NCBI RefSeq assembly: GCF_000711735.1
Contig: NZ_JONL01000011.1
Span: forward strand, 28,408 to 92,407
Direction: 5' to 3'
Length of the DNA: 64,000 nucleotides
From: Maridesulfovibrio frigidus DSM 17176
GTDB lineage: Bacteria > Desulfobacterota > Desulfovibrionia > Desulfovibrionales > Desulfovibrionaceae
A program made the translations under genes and the position numbers. The notes beneath the pieces are model-generated. The model saw only the letters and a list, made by a program, of their open reading frames with translations. It did no database searches and was not told the origin of the DNA. The first letter of the stretch is position 1. Every line of letters starts with the position of its first letter. Positions 1 through 8,809 of this stretch are shown in pieces.

Positions 1-145
1 CCCAGTCAATCTAATGCACACCAAAGAAGTATATTCTATTGGTCAATGTTTTTTATAAAACGGTGTACATACAATTGAAACTTAAGTATAAAAATAACTC
101 TTAAAGTGCCCTTTGCTGACTTTCTAAACTCTGGGGAGAGAATTC

Positions 146-2140
146 GTGGCGAAACTTAAAACAAAACTCACCATTTTTCAGATTATAGTTCTGACAATCT
201 CGATTACATCATTGTGTTTGATATTTATTTACCAGTTAAATAAGTATGCAAACAACGAAATGACCAAATATCGGGATGTCATGTATGAAGAAAAAATCTC
301 TGAACTCAATGAATTAGTCAATATGGCTGATAAAACAGTCCAGTCATACTATAATAAATCGCAAGATCTAGAGCTCTTGAAACTTAGTAAAGCTAAAACA
401 CTTAAGAACACCATTGATTCAATAGCAACGCAACTATCGAGTTTTTATAAAGCGAATTCTAACAGGCTCTCCAAGACTGAATTAGAAGAAGAATTAAAAA
501 AACTGGTCGCCCCCATCCGTTATGATGGAAACAATTATATATGGATAAATGATATGCAGGCCAATATGGTCATGCACCCAATGTCGCCAAATTTGAACGG
601 AAAAGACCTATCAGGCATGAAGGACAGCTCAGGCAAATACCTATTTAAAGAAATGGTCGAAGTATGCCGCAATGATGGTGAAGGGTCTGTTTCATATATT
701 TGGAAAAAACCTGACACGGGTAAGGATACTCAAAAAGTTTCATATGTTAAGCTACTCCCCGAGCTGAACTGGATAATAGGAACAGGCGCATGGGTGGATG
801 ACATAACTCAGGAAATGAAGGAAAAAGCTCTTAGCCAGATAGCTGATATGAGAATGAAAGATGGTAACTATTTCTGGGTAAATGATACAGATCTAAAAAT
901 GGTTATGCATCCAGCAAGTCCGGCCTTAAATGGTAAGGACATGAGTAATTTCAAAGACACAAAAGGTAATTTTTTATTTCAGGAAATGGCAGACGTAGCG
1001 ACGAGTAAGGGAGAGGGAACTATTTCATACTGGTGGGGAAAACCTGGTAAAACAGGCGATTTTCCAAAGCTTTCATATGTTAAATTATTCAAACCATGGA
1101 ACTGGATAATTGGCATGGGCGTTTACACCGACGACATAGATAACGCCCTGCTCGAAAAACAAAAAGAACTGAACACCACAATAAACGGTATGATCAAATT
1201 AATCTTGATTGCCGCCATTCTACTCGGCATCACAATAGCAGGAGCCGCAACTTTTTTTGCGAATAAAATCACATCAACAATTGGAGCTGAACCCGAAGAA
1301 ATATCTGATATCGCAGAGCAGATGTCACACGGTTACCTTAATCTGTCTCCTCTTTGTGCTGAACCACAAGGGGCATATGGTTCCATGGTTCATATGGTTG
1401 ATAACTTAAAGTCTGTAGTGATGGAAGTACAGCAGGCTACGGAAAACGTGTCTTCAGGCAGCGAAGAGTTGTCTGCCTCAGCAGAAGGGTTATCACAGGG
1501 TGCTACGGATCAGGCCTCCTCTGTAGAAGAGCTTAGTTCATCAATTGAAGAAATAAGTGCAAGTATAAAAAATAATGCAGACAACACTCATAAAACAGAA
1601 CTAATCGCATACTCCGTAGCCGAGAAAACCAAGAAAGGCAGTGAAGGAGTTGAGAGAAATCTGGAAGCAATGACTCATATTTCTGAAAAAATAGGAATTA
1701 TCGAGGAAATTGCGCGCCAAACCAATCTTCTTGCACTTAATGCTGCAATTGAAGCAGCACGTGCAGGTGAGCACGGCAAAGGATTTGCAGTAGTCGCAGC
1801 CGAAGTCAGAAAGTTGGCTGAAAAAAGCCGCTTGTCCGCAACGGAAATTGGGGAAGTCTCAAGCAACAGCCTGATAGTGGCAGAAGAGACTCGTACTACA
1901 TTAAGTGAACTTGTTCCTGAAATAGAAAAAACAGCCGAATTAATAAAAGAAATTGCTACAACATGTAATGAGCAAAATTCAGGAATAGACCAAATTCAGC
2001 AAGCATCAGTCAGGCTTGATCAAGTCATTCAGCATAATGCATCAGCATCAGAAGAAGTAGCTGCGACCTCAGAGGAGCTTTCAAGCCAGGCTCAGCAACT
2101 ACATGCCGCAATGCTATTCTTTAAAATCGGCAATGGATAA
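146..2140 (+). CDS. Methyl-accepting chemotaxis protein, tandem Cache
   Basis: Transmembrane chemoreceptor that senses a periplasmic ligand and controls CheA. A membrane helix at about residues 11-29 is followed by a periplasmic region with two similar Cache modules (about 120-215 and 235-335). Each carries a YxWxND motif, an MHP motif, an NGKD motif and an NWIIG motif, so the pair looks like an internal duplication. A second membrane helix lies near 350-372, then a HAMP-like stretch and the conserved signalling hairpin around [20 protein letters not shown]. It ends at FKIGNG, without the FERF tail of the other two receptors here. The GTG start is supported by GGGGAGAG eight bases upstream. 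It stands alone; the ligand is unknown, although tandem Cache_2 receptors often bind small organic acids. Confidence 0.93.
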   Translation: MAKLKTKLTIFQIIVLTISITSLCLIFIYQLNKYANNEMTKYRDVMYEEKISELNELVNMADKTVQSYYNKSQDLELLKLSKAKTLKNTIDSIATQLSSFYKANSNRLSKTELEEELKKLVAPIRYDGNNYIWINDMQANMVMHPMSPNLNGKDLSGMKDSSGKYLFKEMVEVCRNDGEGSVSYIWKKPDTGKDTQKVSYVKLLPELNWIIGTGAWVDDITQEMKEKALSQIADMRMKDGNYFWVNDTDLKMVMHPASPALNGKDMSNFKDTKGNFLFQEMADVATSKGEGTISYWWGKPGKTGDFPKLSYVKLFKPWNWIIGMGVYTDDIDNALLEKQKELNTTINGMIKLILIAAILLGITIAGAATFFANKITSTIGAEPEEISDIAEQMSHGYLNLSPLCAEPQGAYGSMVHMVDNLKSVVMEVQQATENVSSGSEELSASAEGLSQGATDQASSVEELSSSIEEISASIKNNADNTHKTELIAYSVAEKTKKGSEGVERNLEAMTHISEKIGIIEEIARQTNLLALNAAIEAARAGEHGKGFAVVAAEVRKLAEKSRLSATEIGEVSSNSLIVAEETRTTLSELVPEIEKTAELIKEIATTCNEQNSGIDQIQQASVRLDQVIQHNASASEEVAATSEELSSQAQQLHAAMLFFKIGNG

Positions 2141-2185
2141 TCATTCTACTTCATCCGATGAAAAAGCCTCTGCTTTAGTATGACC

Positions 2186-2262
2186 TGTATGCCCCCTATC
2201 AGGTGGACAGAGTAAAAAAGACCTCTTAGGTTTTAATTACTTTGTCACTTGGTGGGGGCACA
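2186..2262. mobile_element. 77-bp inverted-repeat element, IS3-like ends (MITE?)
   Basis: A short element with imperfect terminal inverted repeats. The left end reads TGTATGCCCCCTATCAGGTG and continues GACAGAGTAA. The reverse complement of the right end reads TGTGCCCCCACCAAGTGACA and continues AAGTAA. The TG start, run of Cs and GTGGACA-like core resemble IS3-family termini. No transposase lies between the ends. It could be a MITE, an internally deleted IS, or only a fortuitous hairpin. It sits between convergent genes (chemoreceptor and deacetylase). Confidence 0.4.
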
Positions 2263-2340
2263 CCAGATCGGGACTTCTTTTATTCTGTTTCTCGCTAACC
2301 TTTAACTTTTTAAAATCTAAACAATTTGGCTTTTTCTTAA

Positions 2341-3372
2341 CTATTTTATGCGCCCCAAAGTACCCTTACCGCCGAAGAGCGGATCCACATACAGATTATC
2401 GCCGGGTTTATCGAAATAACCGTCTTTCACCGTTACCACGGGTCCCATTTTCAACAGTTCGCTCACAGTCACAAACTCATACCCTTGCTTCTTTAGTTCC
2501 GGCACCAGCTGTGGCACTATTTTGTGTGTCGTTTGCGGCACAGCATTGGCGTGCATCAAGATAATAGCTCCCGGTGTTACCTTTTTCAGGTTCCATGCGA
2601 CTAACTGATCTATGGTGCGTTTCAGTTCATCCTGTTCGCCTTCTACCGACCATTGAATCATGGGTAGTCCCATAGAGGCCAAAATATTTGCGGTGTGTTC
2701 GTTGTTGCGACCATACGGTAAGCGCATCAACCTAAGGGAAGACTGCACCTTATCCATCTCGCGGCTCACGCCTCTTTTTTTCGCACGCATCTGCAATTCC
2801 TCGTACAGTAATTCGTACTGAGCCTGAGTCCAGTTTACTTGCTCCCGCACTTCATCCTCGTTCATCAAAGCAAAATTGCCGTGGGTCCAAGCATGGTTGC
2901 CCATTTCGAAAAGTGGATCAGCCATAAGCTGCATGGCTTTGTCCGGATGGGTACGCATCCATTTGCCGCCAGCGAAGAAAGTCGCTTTAATATTATGACT
3001 TCTCAGATAATTAATGATGTCCTTCTGGTAGCCTGCTATATGAGGGGCGCGTTCGCAGAGATCAAAAGTCAGAGCCATAACCTTACGGCCCCCATCGGGA
3101 GTTACCTGCGTAATGACCTGTTGCAACGAAGGCGGAACAGGCGGAAATGTGTGAAGTGGTTCGGTGCGCACAGGAGCACGCAGATCAGGCTCAGGTAAGG
3201 TAGCACGGGCCAAATCACTTTCTGAACCTGCCAATTGCTTTTCAAACCACAGGGTATTCAAGAGTGTTTCCGAACCGAAGGAATCGGACGCAGTTACAGT
3301 TTTACTGCCGCAACTGCTGAGAAGGAATATGGCGCAGATAAGAATAAGCAATCTAAATCGAAGCAAAAACAT
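2341..3372 (-). CDS. Polysaccharide deacetylase family lipoprotein
   Basis: Predicted NodB-fold carbohydrate or peptidoglycan deacetylase anchored in an envelope membrane. The N-terminus is a lipoprotein signal with lipobox LLSSC (Cys21). The catalytic domain spans about residues 90-320. It has the first catalytic motif as TFDLCE (Asp104) in place of the usual TFDDG, and metal-binding HAWTH (His160 and His164). RLPYGRNNE and a late ILMH motif follow. The second Asp of motif 1, a metal ligand in classical enzymes, is Leu here, so the metal site or activity may differ. The ATG is preceded by GGAGG at good spacing. It is a single gene with no obvious operon partner. Confidence 0.85.
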   Translation of the reverse strand: MFLLRFRLLILICAIFLLSSCGSKTVTASDSFGSETLLNTLWFEKQLAGSESDLARATLPEPDLRAPVRTEPLHTFPPVPPSLQQVITQVTPDGGRKVMALTFDLCERAPHIAGYQKDIINYLRSHNIKATFFAGGKWMRTHPDKAMQLMADPLFEMGNHAWTHGNFALMNEDEVREQVNWTQAQYELLYEELQMRAKKRGVSREMDKVQSSLRLMRLPYGRNNEHTANILASMGLPMIQWSVEGEQDELKRTIDQLVAWNLKKVTPGAIILMHANAVPQTTHKIVPQLVPELKKQGYEFVTVSELLKMGPVVTVKDGYFDKPGDNLYVDPLFGGKGTLGRIK

Positions 3373-3845
3373 GAAGAGGCCTCCGGTCGGACGAGTTCTG
3401 TCCTAGTTGATCAGTGAATGTGGTGCCGTCAAGAAAACACATAAACATACCACATAGCAAAACAAATCCCCAATTTACATATATACGAATAACTCTTGCT
3501 AAAGAATTTGACACATCTTTACCGCTCTCAAAACATTCTCATTACACAAAAAACTAAAAACCCCCTCACAACTTTCGTTGTAAGGGGCTGTAAAATCGAT
3601 CCAATAGCCTCCCATTAGTAGCAGTAAGACAATGCCATCAGGACAACAATTTTGAGTGCAATTTATTCAATTGATTAACTACGCTATTAGAAAAAATCCA
3701 GAAAAGAGAAGATTGCTTGCACATATCTACTAGACTGAACTCAAGAGTAATTTTATACTGAAAGAGTTGGTGACAAAATAACCTTAAATTCTAAACAACA
3801 AATAAATTTTCTTATTTTTTATTTTAAATAAATCAGGATAGTTAA
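3373..3845. other. Intergenic region with orphan hairpin
   Basis: A+T-rich spacer between divergently transcribed genes. It should hold the promoters of the deacetylase (minus) and the MscS-like gene (plus). No coding frame is convincing. The only structured element is a hairpin at 3555-3590, described separately. Confidence 0.6.
3555..3590 (-). terminator. Orphan terminator-like hairpin (tRNA-Ser terminator copy)
   Basis: The CCCCTCACAAC / GTTGTAAGGGG stem is nearly identical to the terminator after tRNA-Ser at 6804. An A-tract on its left makes it a minus-strand terminator. No minus-strand gene ends here, so it looks like a displaced copy. Confidence 0.6.
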
Positions 3846-5552
3846 ATGAGTAAAAATCAAATTCATCATATTTCATTTATCTGCATTCTACTGATCTGTC
3901 TTATAATACTGCCTGCGAGTATTCTCTATGCGCAGAGTGAGAACAACGAAGACCTAACTGTGGAGACCAAAGAATTAGACTCCATAGAAAATACTTCGAT
4001 GCAGACTGCAACGCTGACCAATTTACTATATTACAAATCTGAACTTCTGAAACAAGCTTCCTTAACTAAAGAAGCAATGAAGAACACGTCCCATCCTGAG
4101 GACAAGAAAGCCCTTTTATTAAGATTAAATGACCTGAAAAAACAGCTGAAGAAAGTCACGCAAAACTTCATCAAAGTCGCCACGGGACTTGATACAGCAA
4201 TATTTAACGAAGAAATACAGCAAAATTTTCAATGGCAAGAAGAAATAGAAACACTGGTCAAGCCGATTTTGTATGAACTGAAGGAAATGACCAAACGTCC
4301 CAGACAAGTAGAGCGTTTGAAAAGCAGGGTAGCCTACTTCGAAAGCAAACTTCCCAGAGCAAAGGAAGCTGTAGCAAGTATTGAAGAGCTCATAGCTTCC
4401 ACAGACTCGCTTCTATTAAAAGCTGAACTTGATAACCTTAAAATTGACTTTCTAAAAAAACGAACCAACATCAGCAATCAACTGGATGTTGCTCATTTTG
4501 AACTAAATGAGCTGCAGAAAGAAAAAACATCTTTATTTGAATCAACAAAAAAAGTTATGGCTGTTTTCTTTAAAAGCCGTGGCAAAAATATCCTCATCGC
4601 CCTTCTCGCCTTTGCAGGAGTATTTCTATTTTTCCGAATTATAGATCGTGGCTTCAGAAAAATTCATCCCGCATTTAAAGCAAAGCAAAGGCCCTTTTAT
4701 ATCCGTATTTTCGAAATTGTACTATTGTTTATAAGTGTTTTGGCAGCGACCCTAGCTTCCCTTTTCACTCTCTATACATCAGGCGACTGGTTTCTGCTCA
4801 GCATCGCACTCATTTTTCTCCTAGGAGCACTTTGGACCGCCCGCGCAGGATTTACCAGATACTACGAACAGGTTAAACTCATACTTAACCTTGGAGCAGT
4901 TCGCGAAAATGAACGTATCGTACACAATGGAGTTCCATGGAAAGTGGATAGACTTCAAATTTATGCCAAGCTCAGAAACCCTGTCTTAAGTCCTAGCACT
5001 ATCAGATTGCCCATTAGAGAACTGGAAAATCTGATTTCACGGCCCATCGGCAACAATGAACCATGGTTCCCATGCCGCAAAAATGATTGGGTAATACTCT
5101 CTGACGGCGTACGTGGTAAAGTCATAAGCCAGTCTCCAGACATGGTCGAACTGCTCCAGCGCGGAGGAGCTTACGTGACATATCAAACTCCGGTTTTTCT
5201 GGGGCTGAATCCCCTAAACATTTCGCGTAACTTCCGGATCAAATCTGTTTTCGGCATCGACTACGCGCATCAGGCCAAATCGACTACATCCATTCTTGAG
5301 CAAGCAAAGAACTTTATATCGACCAAGCTTGAAGAGGACGGCTACAGCAAACACGTTCTCAACTTAAAGGTTGAGTTCGAATCCGCTGGAGCATCATCAC
5401 TCAACCTTGTGATAATAGCAGACTTCCATAGCGACATAGCAGAGCTATACGGACGGTTAACTAGGGCACTGCAACGGTACAGCGTAGATGCTTGCAATCA
5501 CTTTGAGTGGAATATTCCTTTTGCTCAGCTTGTTGTCCATAAAGCGAAATAA
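3846..5552 (+). CDS. MscS-like mechanosensitive channel family membrane protein
   Basis: Probable inner-membrane protein of the MscS/KefA superfamily. The order is a cleavable signal peptide (ends near residue 30, ILYAQ), a long charged helical and probably coiled-coil periplasmic region (about 40-235), and three hydrophobic segments (about 248-264, 287-310 and 314-331). After that comes a beta-rich cytoplasmic domain (about 350-440) containing LNLGAVRENERIVHNG and IRLPIRELENLISRP, which resembles the MscS middle domain, then a ferredoxin-like C-terminal domain. The canonical Gly/Ala-rich pore helix is not obvious, so it may not gate like MscS. Monocistronic; a bidirectional hairpin follows directly. 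Confidence 0.7.
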   Translation: MSKNQIHHISFICILLICLIILPASILYAQSENNEDLTVETKELDSIENTSMQTATLTNLLYYKSELLKQASLTKEAMKNTSHPEDKKALLLRLNDLKKQLKKVTQNFIKVATGLDTAIFNEEIQQNFQWQEEIETLVKPILYELKEMTKRPRQVERLKSRVAYFESKLPRAKEAVASIEELIASTDSLLLKAELDNLKIDFLKKRTNISNQLDVAHFELNELQKEKTSLFESTKKVMAVFFKSRGKNILIALLAFAGVFLFFRIIDRGFRKIHPAFKAKQRPFYIRIFEIVLLFISVLAATLASLFTLYTSGDWFLLSIALIFLLGALWTARAGFTRYYEQVKLILNLGAVRENERIVHNGVPWKVDRLQIYAKLRNPVLSPSTIRLPIRELENLISRPIGNNEPWFPCRKNDWVILSDGVRGKVISQSPDMVELLQRGGAYVTYQTPVFLGLNPLNISRNFRIKSVFGIDYAHQAKSTTSILEQAKNFISTKLEEDGYSKHVLNLKVEFESAGASSLNLVIIADFHSDIAELYGRLTRALQRYSVDACNHFEWNIPFAQLVVHKAK

Positions 5553-5570
5553 GTAGAAATCATCAAACAC

Positions 5571-5607
5571 GAAAAAGCCCCTTACAACATTTGTTGTAAG
5601 GGGCTAA
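5571..5607. terminator. Bidirectional terminator overlapping a CDS end
   Basis: Perfect stem GCCCCTTACAAC / GTTGTAAGGGGC with a four-base loop, A-rich on the left and TAAAATTATTT on the right. It serves both convergent genes. The last codons and the TAA stop of the minus-strand DJ-1/PfpI gene lie inside the stem. It is related to the tRNA-Ser terminator family at 3555, 6302 and 6804. Confidence 0.8.
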
Positions 5608-6130
5608 AATTATTTGTAGCCAAGTCTATAATGGCTCGGCAAAAAGCCGGCAGATCGTCCGGTTTACGGGATGAAACTTGATTACGGTCAACAACAACGT
5701 CCTTATCAACCCACGTTGCTCCGGCATTGATAAGATCATCTTTGATTCCAGGGGTTGATGTGCAAGTAAAACCTTTCATAATTCCGGCTGAAATAGGGAT
5801 CCATCCGGCATGACAGATGTGCGCAACAACTTTCCCAGCATTGTGTATATTACGTGTAAGTTCCAGAACTTTAAGATCACGCCTGAGTTTATCCGGAGCA
5901 AAACCGCCCGCAATTACAAGTAAGTCAAAATCCTCCGCCTGTAGATCTGCAATGGCAGCTGTGGAGCGAAAAGGATAACCATTTTTTCCTTTATAAACGG
6001 TTCCAGCTTCAGGTCCGGCCACCTCGACCTCTGCCCCTTCTTCGATCAGACGATAGTAAGGGTACAAAAGTTCCATATCCTCAAAAACATTCTCCACAAA
6101 CATCAAGACACGCATACCTTTCATTTTCAT
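5582..6130 (-). CDS. DJ-1/PfpI family protein
   Basis: Class I glutamine-amidotransferase-like fold of the PfpI/DJ-1 family (protease, deglycase or chaperone functions are known in the family). The nucleophile elbow is AHICHAGW (Cys106-His107), with an acidic residue in FEDMELLYP (about 17-20), as expected for the Cys-His-Glu/Asp site. The 182-residue length is normal. The ATG at 6130 is preferred over an upstream TTG because GGAG lies 6-7 bases ahead of it. Its 3' end is built into a terminator hairpin, so the last residues (SPLQQML) are encoded by the stem. Its role is probably stress related, but no neighbour specifies a substrate. Confidence 0.88.
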   Translation of the reverse strand: MKMKGMRVLMFVENVFEDMELLYPYYRLIEEGAEVEVAGPEAGTVYKGKNGYPFRSTAAIADLQAEDFDLLVIAGGFAPDKLRRDLKVLELTRNIHNAGKVVAHICHAGWIPISAGIMKGFTCTSTPGIKDDLINAGATWVDKDVVVDRNQVSSRKPDDLPAFCRAIIDLATNNFSPLQQML

Positions 6131-6301
6131 CAAAAACTCCGATTCGTCTAATTTATAGTTAACTTGATTGAAAACAAGGAATAATAATTACGATAATTAT
6201 AAATTCAGTAGACTTTTATTTATCATAAAAAGATAAGCAGTCACAAGTTTGTCTGAAACAAAATATTGAATTTTATTTGTAGTTTTAAAAATTTAATGAA
6301 C

Positions 6302-6395
6302 GCAAAAAAGCCCCTCACAACTTTTGTTGTAAGGAGCTATATAACCAAACTGGCGGAGAGGAGAGGATTCAACCTCTGTCCCGTCTCAGAACAGG
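6302..6395 (-). pseudogene. Partial tRNA-Ser 3' end with terminator copy
   Basis: From 6302 to about 6379 the sequence repeats, with few changes, the terminator, spacer, CCA end, acceptor 3' strand and T arm of the tRNA-Ser(GGA) found 500 bp downstream. The T-loop has lost one base (GATTCAACC against GATTCGAACC). Homology fades in the variable-arm region, so no complete tRNA can fold. This is the pattern left by recombination or integration at a tRNA 3' end. Confidence 0.75.
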
Positions 6396-6443
6396 TTGAT
6401 ACTAAAAAGACCTATTCTATGAAAACTAAAGAAAAGTTGCCGA

Positions 6444-6701
6444 TTATACTTTACCCAGTGAGTTAGACGTGGCTTGGATAACAGACCCATTTGTGTTGTA
6501 AGTAGGAGCAGCTTTAGTCGCAACAAGCTCGCCCGCAAGGGAAGGATCAGCCATGACCTGCCGTTCCATCTTTGCTTTTTTGATGTTCTTAATATCGTTC
6601 GCGTTCGATTCGGCACCGCTTTTCTGCTGCTCGGCCACCTTCTGCTCAGCGCTTTGCTGCTTGGGAATTACCATCGGTTGACTGGCTCCACTGATTTCCA
6701 T
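6444..6701 (-). CDS. Small hypothetical protein (85 aa)
   Basis: No family recognised. It is hydrophilic, rich in Gln, Ala, Lys and Ser, with no signal peptide or membrane segment. The N-terminal half is probably disordered or helical (IPKQQSAEQKVAEQQKSGAE), and the C-terminus is Ser/Thr/Asn rich. A very strong Shine-Dalgarno sequence (AAGGAGG, six bases before ATG) supports translation. It lies between the partial and the intact tRNA-Ser copies, so it may have arrived with, or been trapped by, the event that duplicated the tRNA end. Confidence 0.65.
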   Translation of the reverse strand: MEISGASQPMVIPKQQSAEQKVAEQQKSGAESNANDIKNIKKAKMERQVMADPSLAGELVATKAAPTYNTNGSVIQATSNSLGKV

Positions 6702-6803
6702 GCAATCCTCCTTGGATCTATTTTTTGTTCTTGTAACCTTTTATCGGTACATGCCCTGAAAATCTTTAGGAAGTGGCACAATTATTCGAATGAACCGCAA
6801 TCG

Positions 6804-6843
6804 GACGCAAAAAAGCCCCTCACAACTTTCGTTGTAAGGGGCT
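6804..6843 (-). terminator. tRNA-Ser terminator
   Basis: Stem CCCCTCACAAC / GTTGTAAGGGG with an A6 tract on the left (U-run on the minus strand), directly after the tRNA-Ser 3' end. Confidence 0.8.
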
Positions 6844-6855
6844 GTATAACCAAAC

Positions 6856-6945
6856 TGGCGGAGAGGAGAGGATTCGAACCTCCGTTAGCGTTAACTAAAC
6901 ACGCTTTCCAGGCGTGCTCCTTAAGCCGTACTCGGACACCTCTCC
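6856..6945 (-). tRNA. tRNA-Ser(GGA)
   Basis: Class II tRNA of 90 nt including an encoded CCA. The acceptor stem GGAGAGG pairs with CCTCTCC, discriminator G, then CCA. The anticodon stem-loop is CACGC-CTGGAAA-GCGTG, anticodon GGA. A long variable arm (TTAG...CTAA) and the T loop TTCGAAT are present. TTGCTA and TTAAAT, 16 bases apart upstream on the minus strand, are a plausible promoter. Confidence 0.97.
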
Positions 6946-7039
6946 GCTTGGTGAAAAAGGATTTAACTAAATCGGATAGACTTAGCAAGCACTATTTCAC
7001 TTTTTCTCTAATTATTTTGAATAACATTAAAAAAAGTAC

Positions 7040-7957
7040 CTATTTAGGCAATATTAAGCTCCCACGAAACTCATCTAAGGATTTTGCGTTCACTCTTGCT
7101 AAAACTTTCGGCAACTCTTCAACTATCTTAAAAGCAGTATCAGGCCGTAAAAAATTAGCAGTTCCGATCTGAACAGCAGTTGCGCCCACCAATAGGAATT
7201 CTGCGGCGTCTTCGGCTGTTGCGATTCCGCCAAGACCCATTACTGGAATCTTGACCGCGTTCACAGCCTGATAGACACAGCGCAGTGCTACGGGCTTAAC
7301 AGCAGGACCGGACAGTCCGCCAATAACGTTTGCCAGGCGCGGAGTGCGTCGTTCAATATCTACAGCCATACCTGAGAGCGTGTTAATCAGTGATATACCG
7401 TCTGCTCCGCCATCTTCGGCAGCTCTAGCGCAGGTGGCAATATCAGTCACGTTAGGAGAGAGCTTTATGATTACGGGCTTATTGCCCGCGTTTTTCTTAA
7501 CGGCTTCTGCTACCTTCGTGATCTGTCTCGGGTCCTGACCGAAAGCGATACCGCCCTCTTTTACATTAGGACACGATACATTCACTTCAAGAGCGGCAAC
7601 CCCTTCTTCTCCGGCAAGAACAGCGGCTAGCTCACCGAACTCTGCTGCATCTGTTGCGTAGAGATTCACAAGCACAGGTAGCGTTTTCCACGGAAGCTTT
7701 GGTAGTTTTTTAGTTAAAAAATCTTCCACCCCGGGATTCTGAATACCAATGGCATTGAGCATTCCGCACGGAGTTTCAGCAATTCTCGGCATAGGATTGC
7801 CTTCTCTAGGTTTGAGAGAAAGCCCTTTCACTATGATGCCACCTAGTGATTCAAGATCACCGAATCTTTTAAATTCCAGCCCAGAACCGAAAGTACCTGA
7901 AGCTGTTAAGATAGGATTTTTTAACTTCAGCCCGGCAAAATCAACTGACATATCCAT
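7040..7957 (-). CDS. pyrD: Dihydroorotate dehydrogenase (NAD+), catalytic subunit
   Basis: Class 1B, FMN-dependent enzyme interconverting dihydroorotate and orotate in UMP synthesis, coupled through PyrK to NAD. It is a TIM barrel of normal size (305 aa). It opens with NPILTASGTFGSG and has the class 1 catalytic cysteine in NVSCPN (Cys129) and the phosphate-binding GLGGIATAED and GATAVQIGTA loops. The start ATG is two bases past the pyrK stop, and its GGAGGG site is formed by the last pyrK codons, so the two are translationally coupled. Class 1B enzymes also run as orotate reductases, which matters for the carbamoylase-pyrC cluster nearby. Confidence 0.97.
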   Translation of the reverse strand: MDMSVDFAGLKLKNPILTASGTFGSGLEFKRFGDLESLGGIIVKGLSLKPREGNPMPRIAETPCGMLNAIGIQNPGVEDFLTKKLPKLPWKTLPVLVNLYATDAAEFGELAAVLAGEEGVAALEVNVSCPNVKEGGIAFGQDPRQITKVAEAVKKNAGNKPVIIKLSPNVTDIATCARAAEDGGADGISLINTLSGMAVDIERRTPRLANVIGGLSGPAVKPVALRCVYQAVNAVKIPVMGLGGIATAEDAAEFLLVGATAVQIGTANFLRPDTAFKIVEELPKVLARVNAKSLDEFRGSLILPK

Positions 7958-7959
7958 AT

Positions 7960-8754
7960 CTAACCCTCCAGATCGATTGCAGTTGCTTTAAAAACAGGAC
8001 CGCTTGTACAAACTTGAGTGAAATGCCCTTCGCTATCTTTACATACACAACCAAGACATGCCCCAACTCCGCAGGCCATGCGGTTTTCTAAAGAAAGTTC
8101 CGCATCTACGCCGTACTTAAGTGCAGCTCTTTGAATTGTGCGTAAGAAAGGAGTCGGTCCGCAGGCCACAACTAGCCCGTTTTTCTCACCATATTCTTTA
8201 ACAAGAGCTTCAACCCTTGCAATAATGGTATGAATATCTTCGGGCTTATTTTCTTGGATATCTTCCACTTCTACCTTATCTGACAGTGCCTTATAAGGAT
8301 AATTTTCAAGTGGAGGCCTATGCGCAAAAAACAACTTTAAATTTTCAGGTTGTTGATGGGAGTCGACATAACCGCAAAAGGGCGCTATGCCCATCCCTCC
8401 AGCGAGCATCAGTACAGGGCGATCTTTCGGTTTACTGAAAAATGAACCGAGCGGTCCCCATATATTAACTGAATCGCCTTTGGAAAGTTCCATTAAACGC
8501 TTCGTACCTCGTCCTACTACTTGAAAAAGAATAGTCAGAGTGGTGTCGTCTGCGCTACTAATGGAAAAAGGACGTCCCCAAATAAGGTCAAGCGGCCACG
8601 ATACGGGTCTGATCATAACGAACTGGCCTACGCGCCAGCCTGATTCCCAGCCCGGATATTCGAGCTTGAGTTCGACGATTTCCTCACCCGGTGAGGAGTG
8701 TCCGAGGGGCGTAATGTCAACGACTTTAACAGCCCTGCAATTGTTTGCACTCAT
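7960..8754 (-). CDS. pyrK: Dihydroorotate dehydrogenase, electron transfer subunit
   Basis: FAD and [2Fe-2S] subunit that links PyrD (class 1B) to NAD(H). The ferredoxin-reductase-like FAD domain has RPFSIS, and the NAD domain has the glycine-rich LAGGMGIAPF. The C-terminal [2Fe-2S] ligands are in CGVGACLGCVC followed by a Cys in TQVC. The 264-aa length is typical. It is first in the pyrK-pyrD operon and diverges from the U32 gene across a 55-bp promoter region. Confidence 0.96.
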   Translation of the reverse strand: MSANNCRAVKVVDITPLGHSSPGEEIVELKLEYPGWESGWRVGQFVMIRPVSWPLDLIWGRPFSISSADDTTLTILFQVVGRGTKRLMELSKGDSVNIWGPLGSFFSKPKDRPVLMLAGGMGIAPFCGYVDSHQQPENLKLFFAHRPPLENYPYKALSDKVEVEDIQENKPEDIHTIIARVEALVKEYGEKNGLVVACGPTPFLRTIQRAALKYGVDAELSLENRMACGVGACLGCVCKDSEGHFTQVCTSGPVFKATAIDLEG

Positions 8755-8809
8755 GATTTAATCCTATAGATTTTTGCTACCCGCAGTATGCGGCAAAGCG
8801 TGATAAACT

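Noticed and set aside
60..145. Sigma-54 or sigma-28 promoter before the first chemoreceptor
   Set aside because: AGTGCCCTTTGCTGA lacks the GG of the -24 element, and no TAAA/GCCGATAA pair is seen.
2839..3198. 119-aa plus-strand reading frame
   Set aside because: Antisense to the deacetylase lipoprotein, with no start signals.
6856..6945. Long-variable-arm tRNA as a candidate tRNA-Sec (selC)
   Set aside because: The anticodon is GGA, not TCA, and the acceptor stem has 7 bp as in tRNA-Ser.
6474..7172. 232-aa plus-strand reading frame
   Set aside because: Runs across the tRNA-Ser gene and antisense to the 85-aa gene and pyrD; a chance frame.
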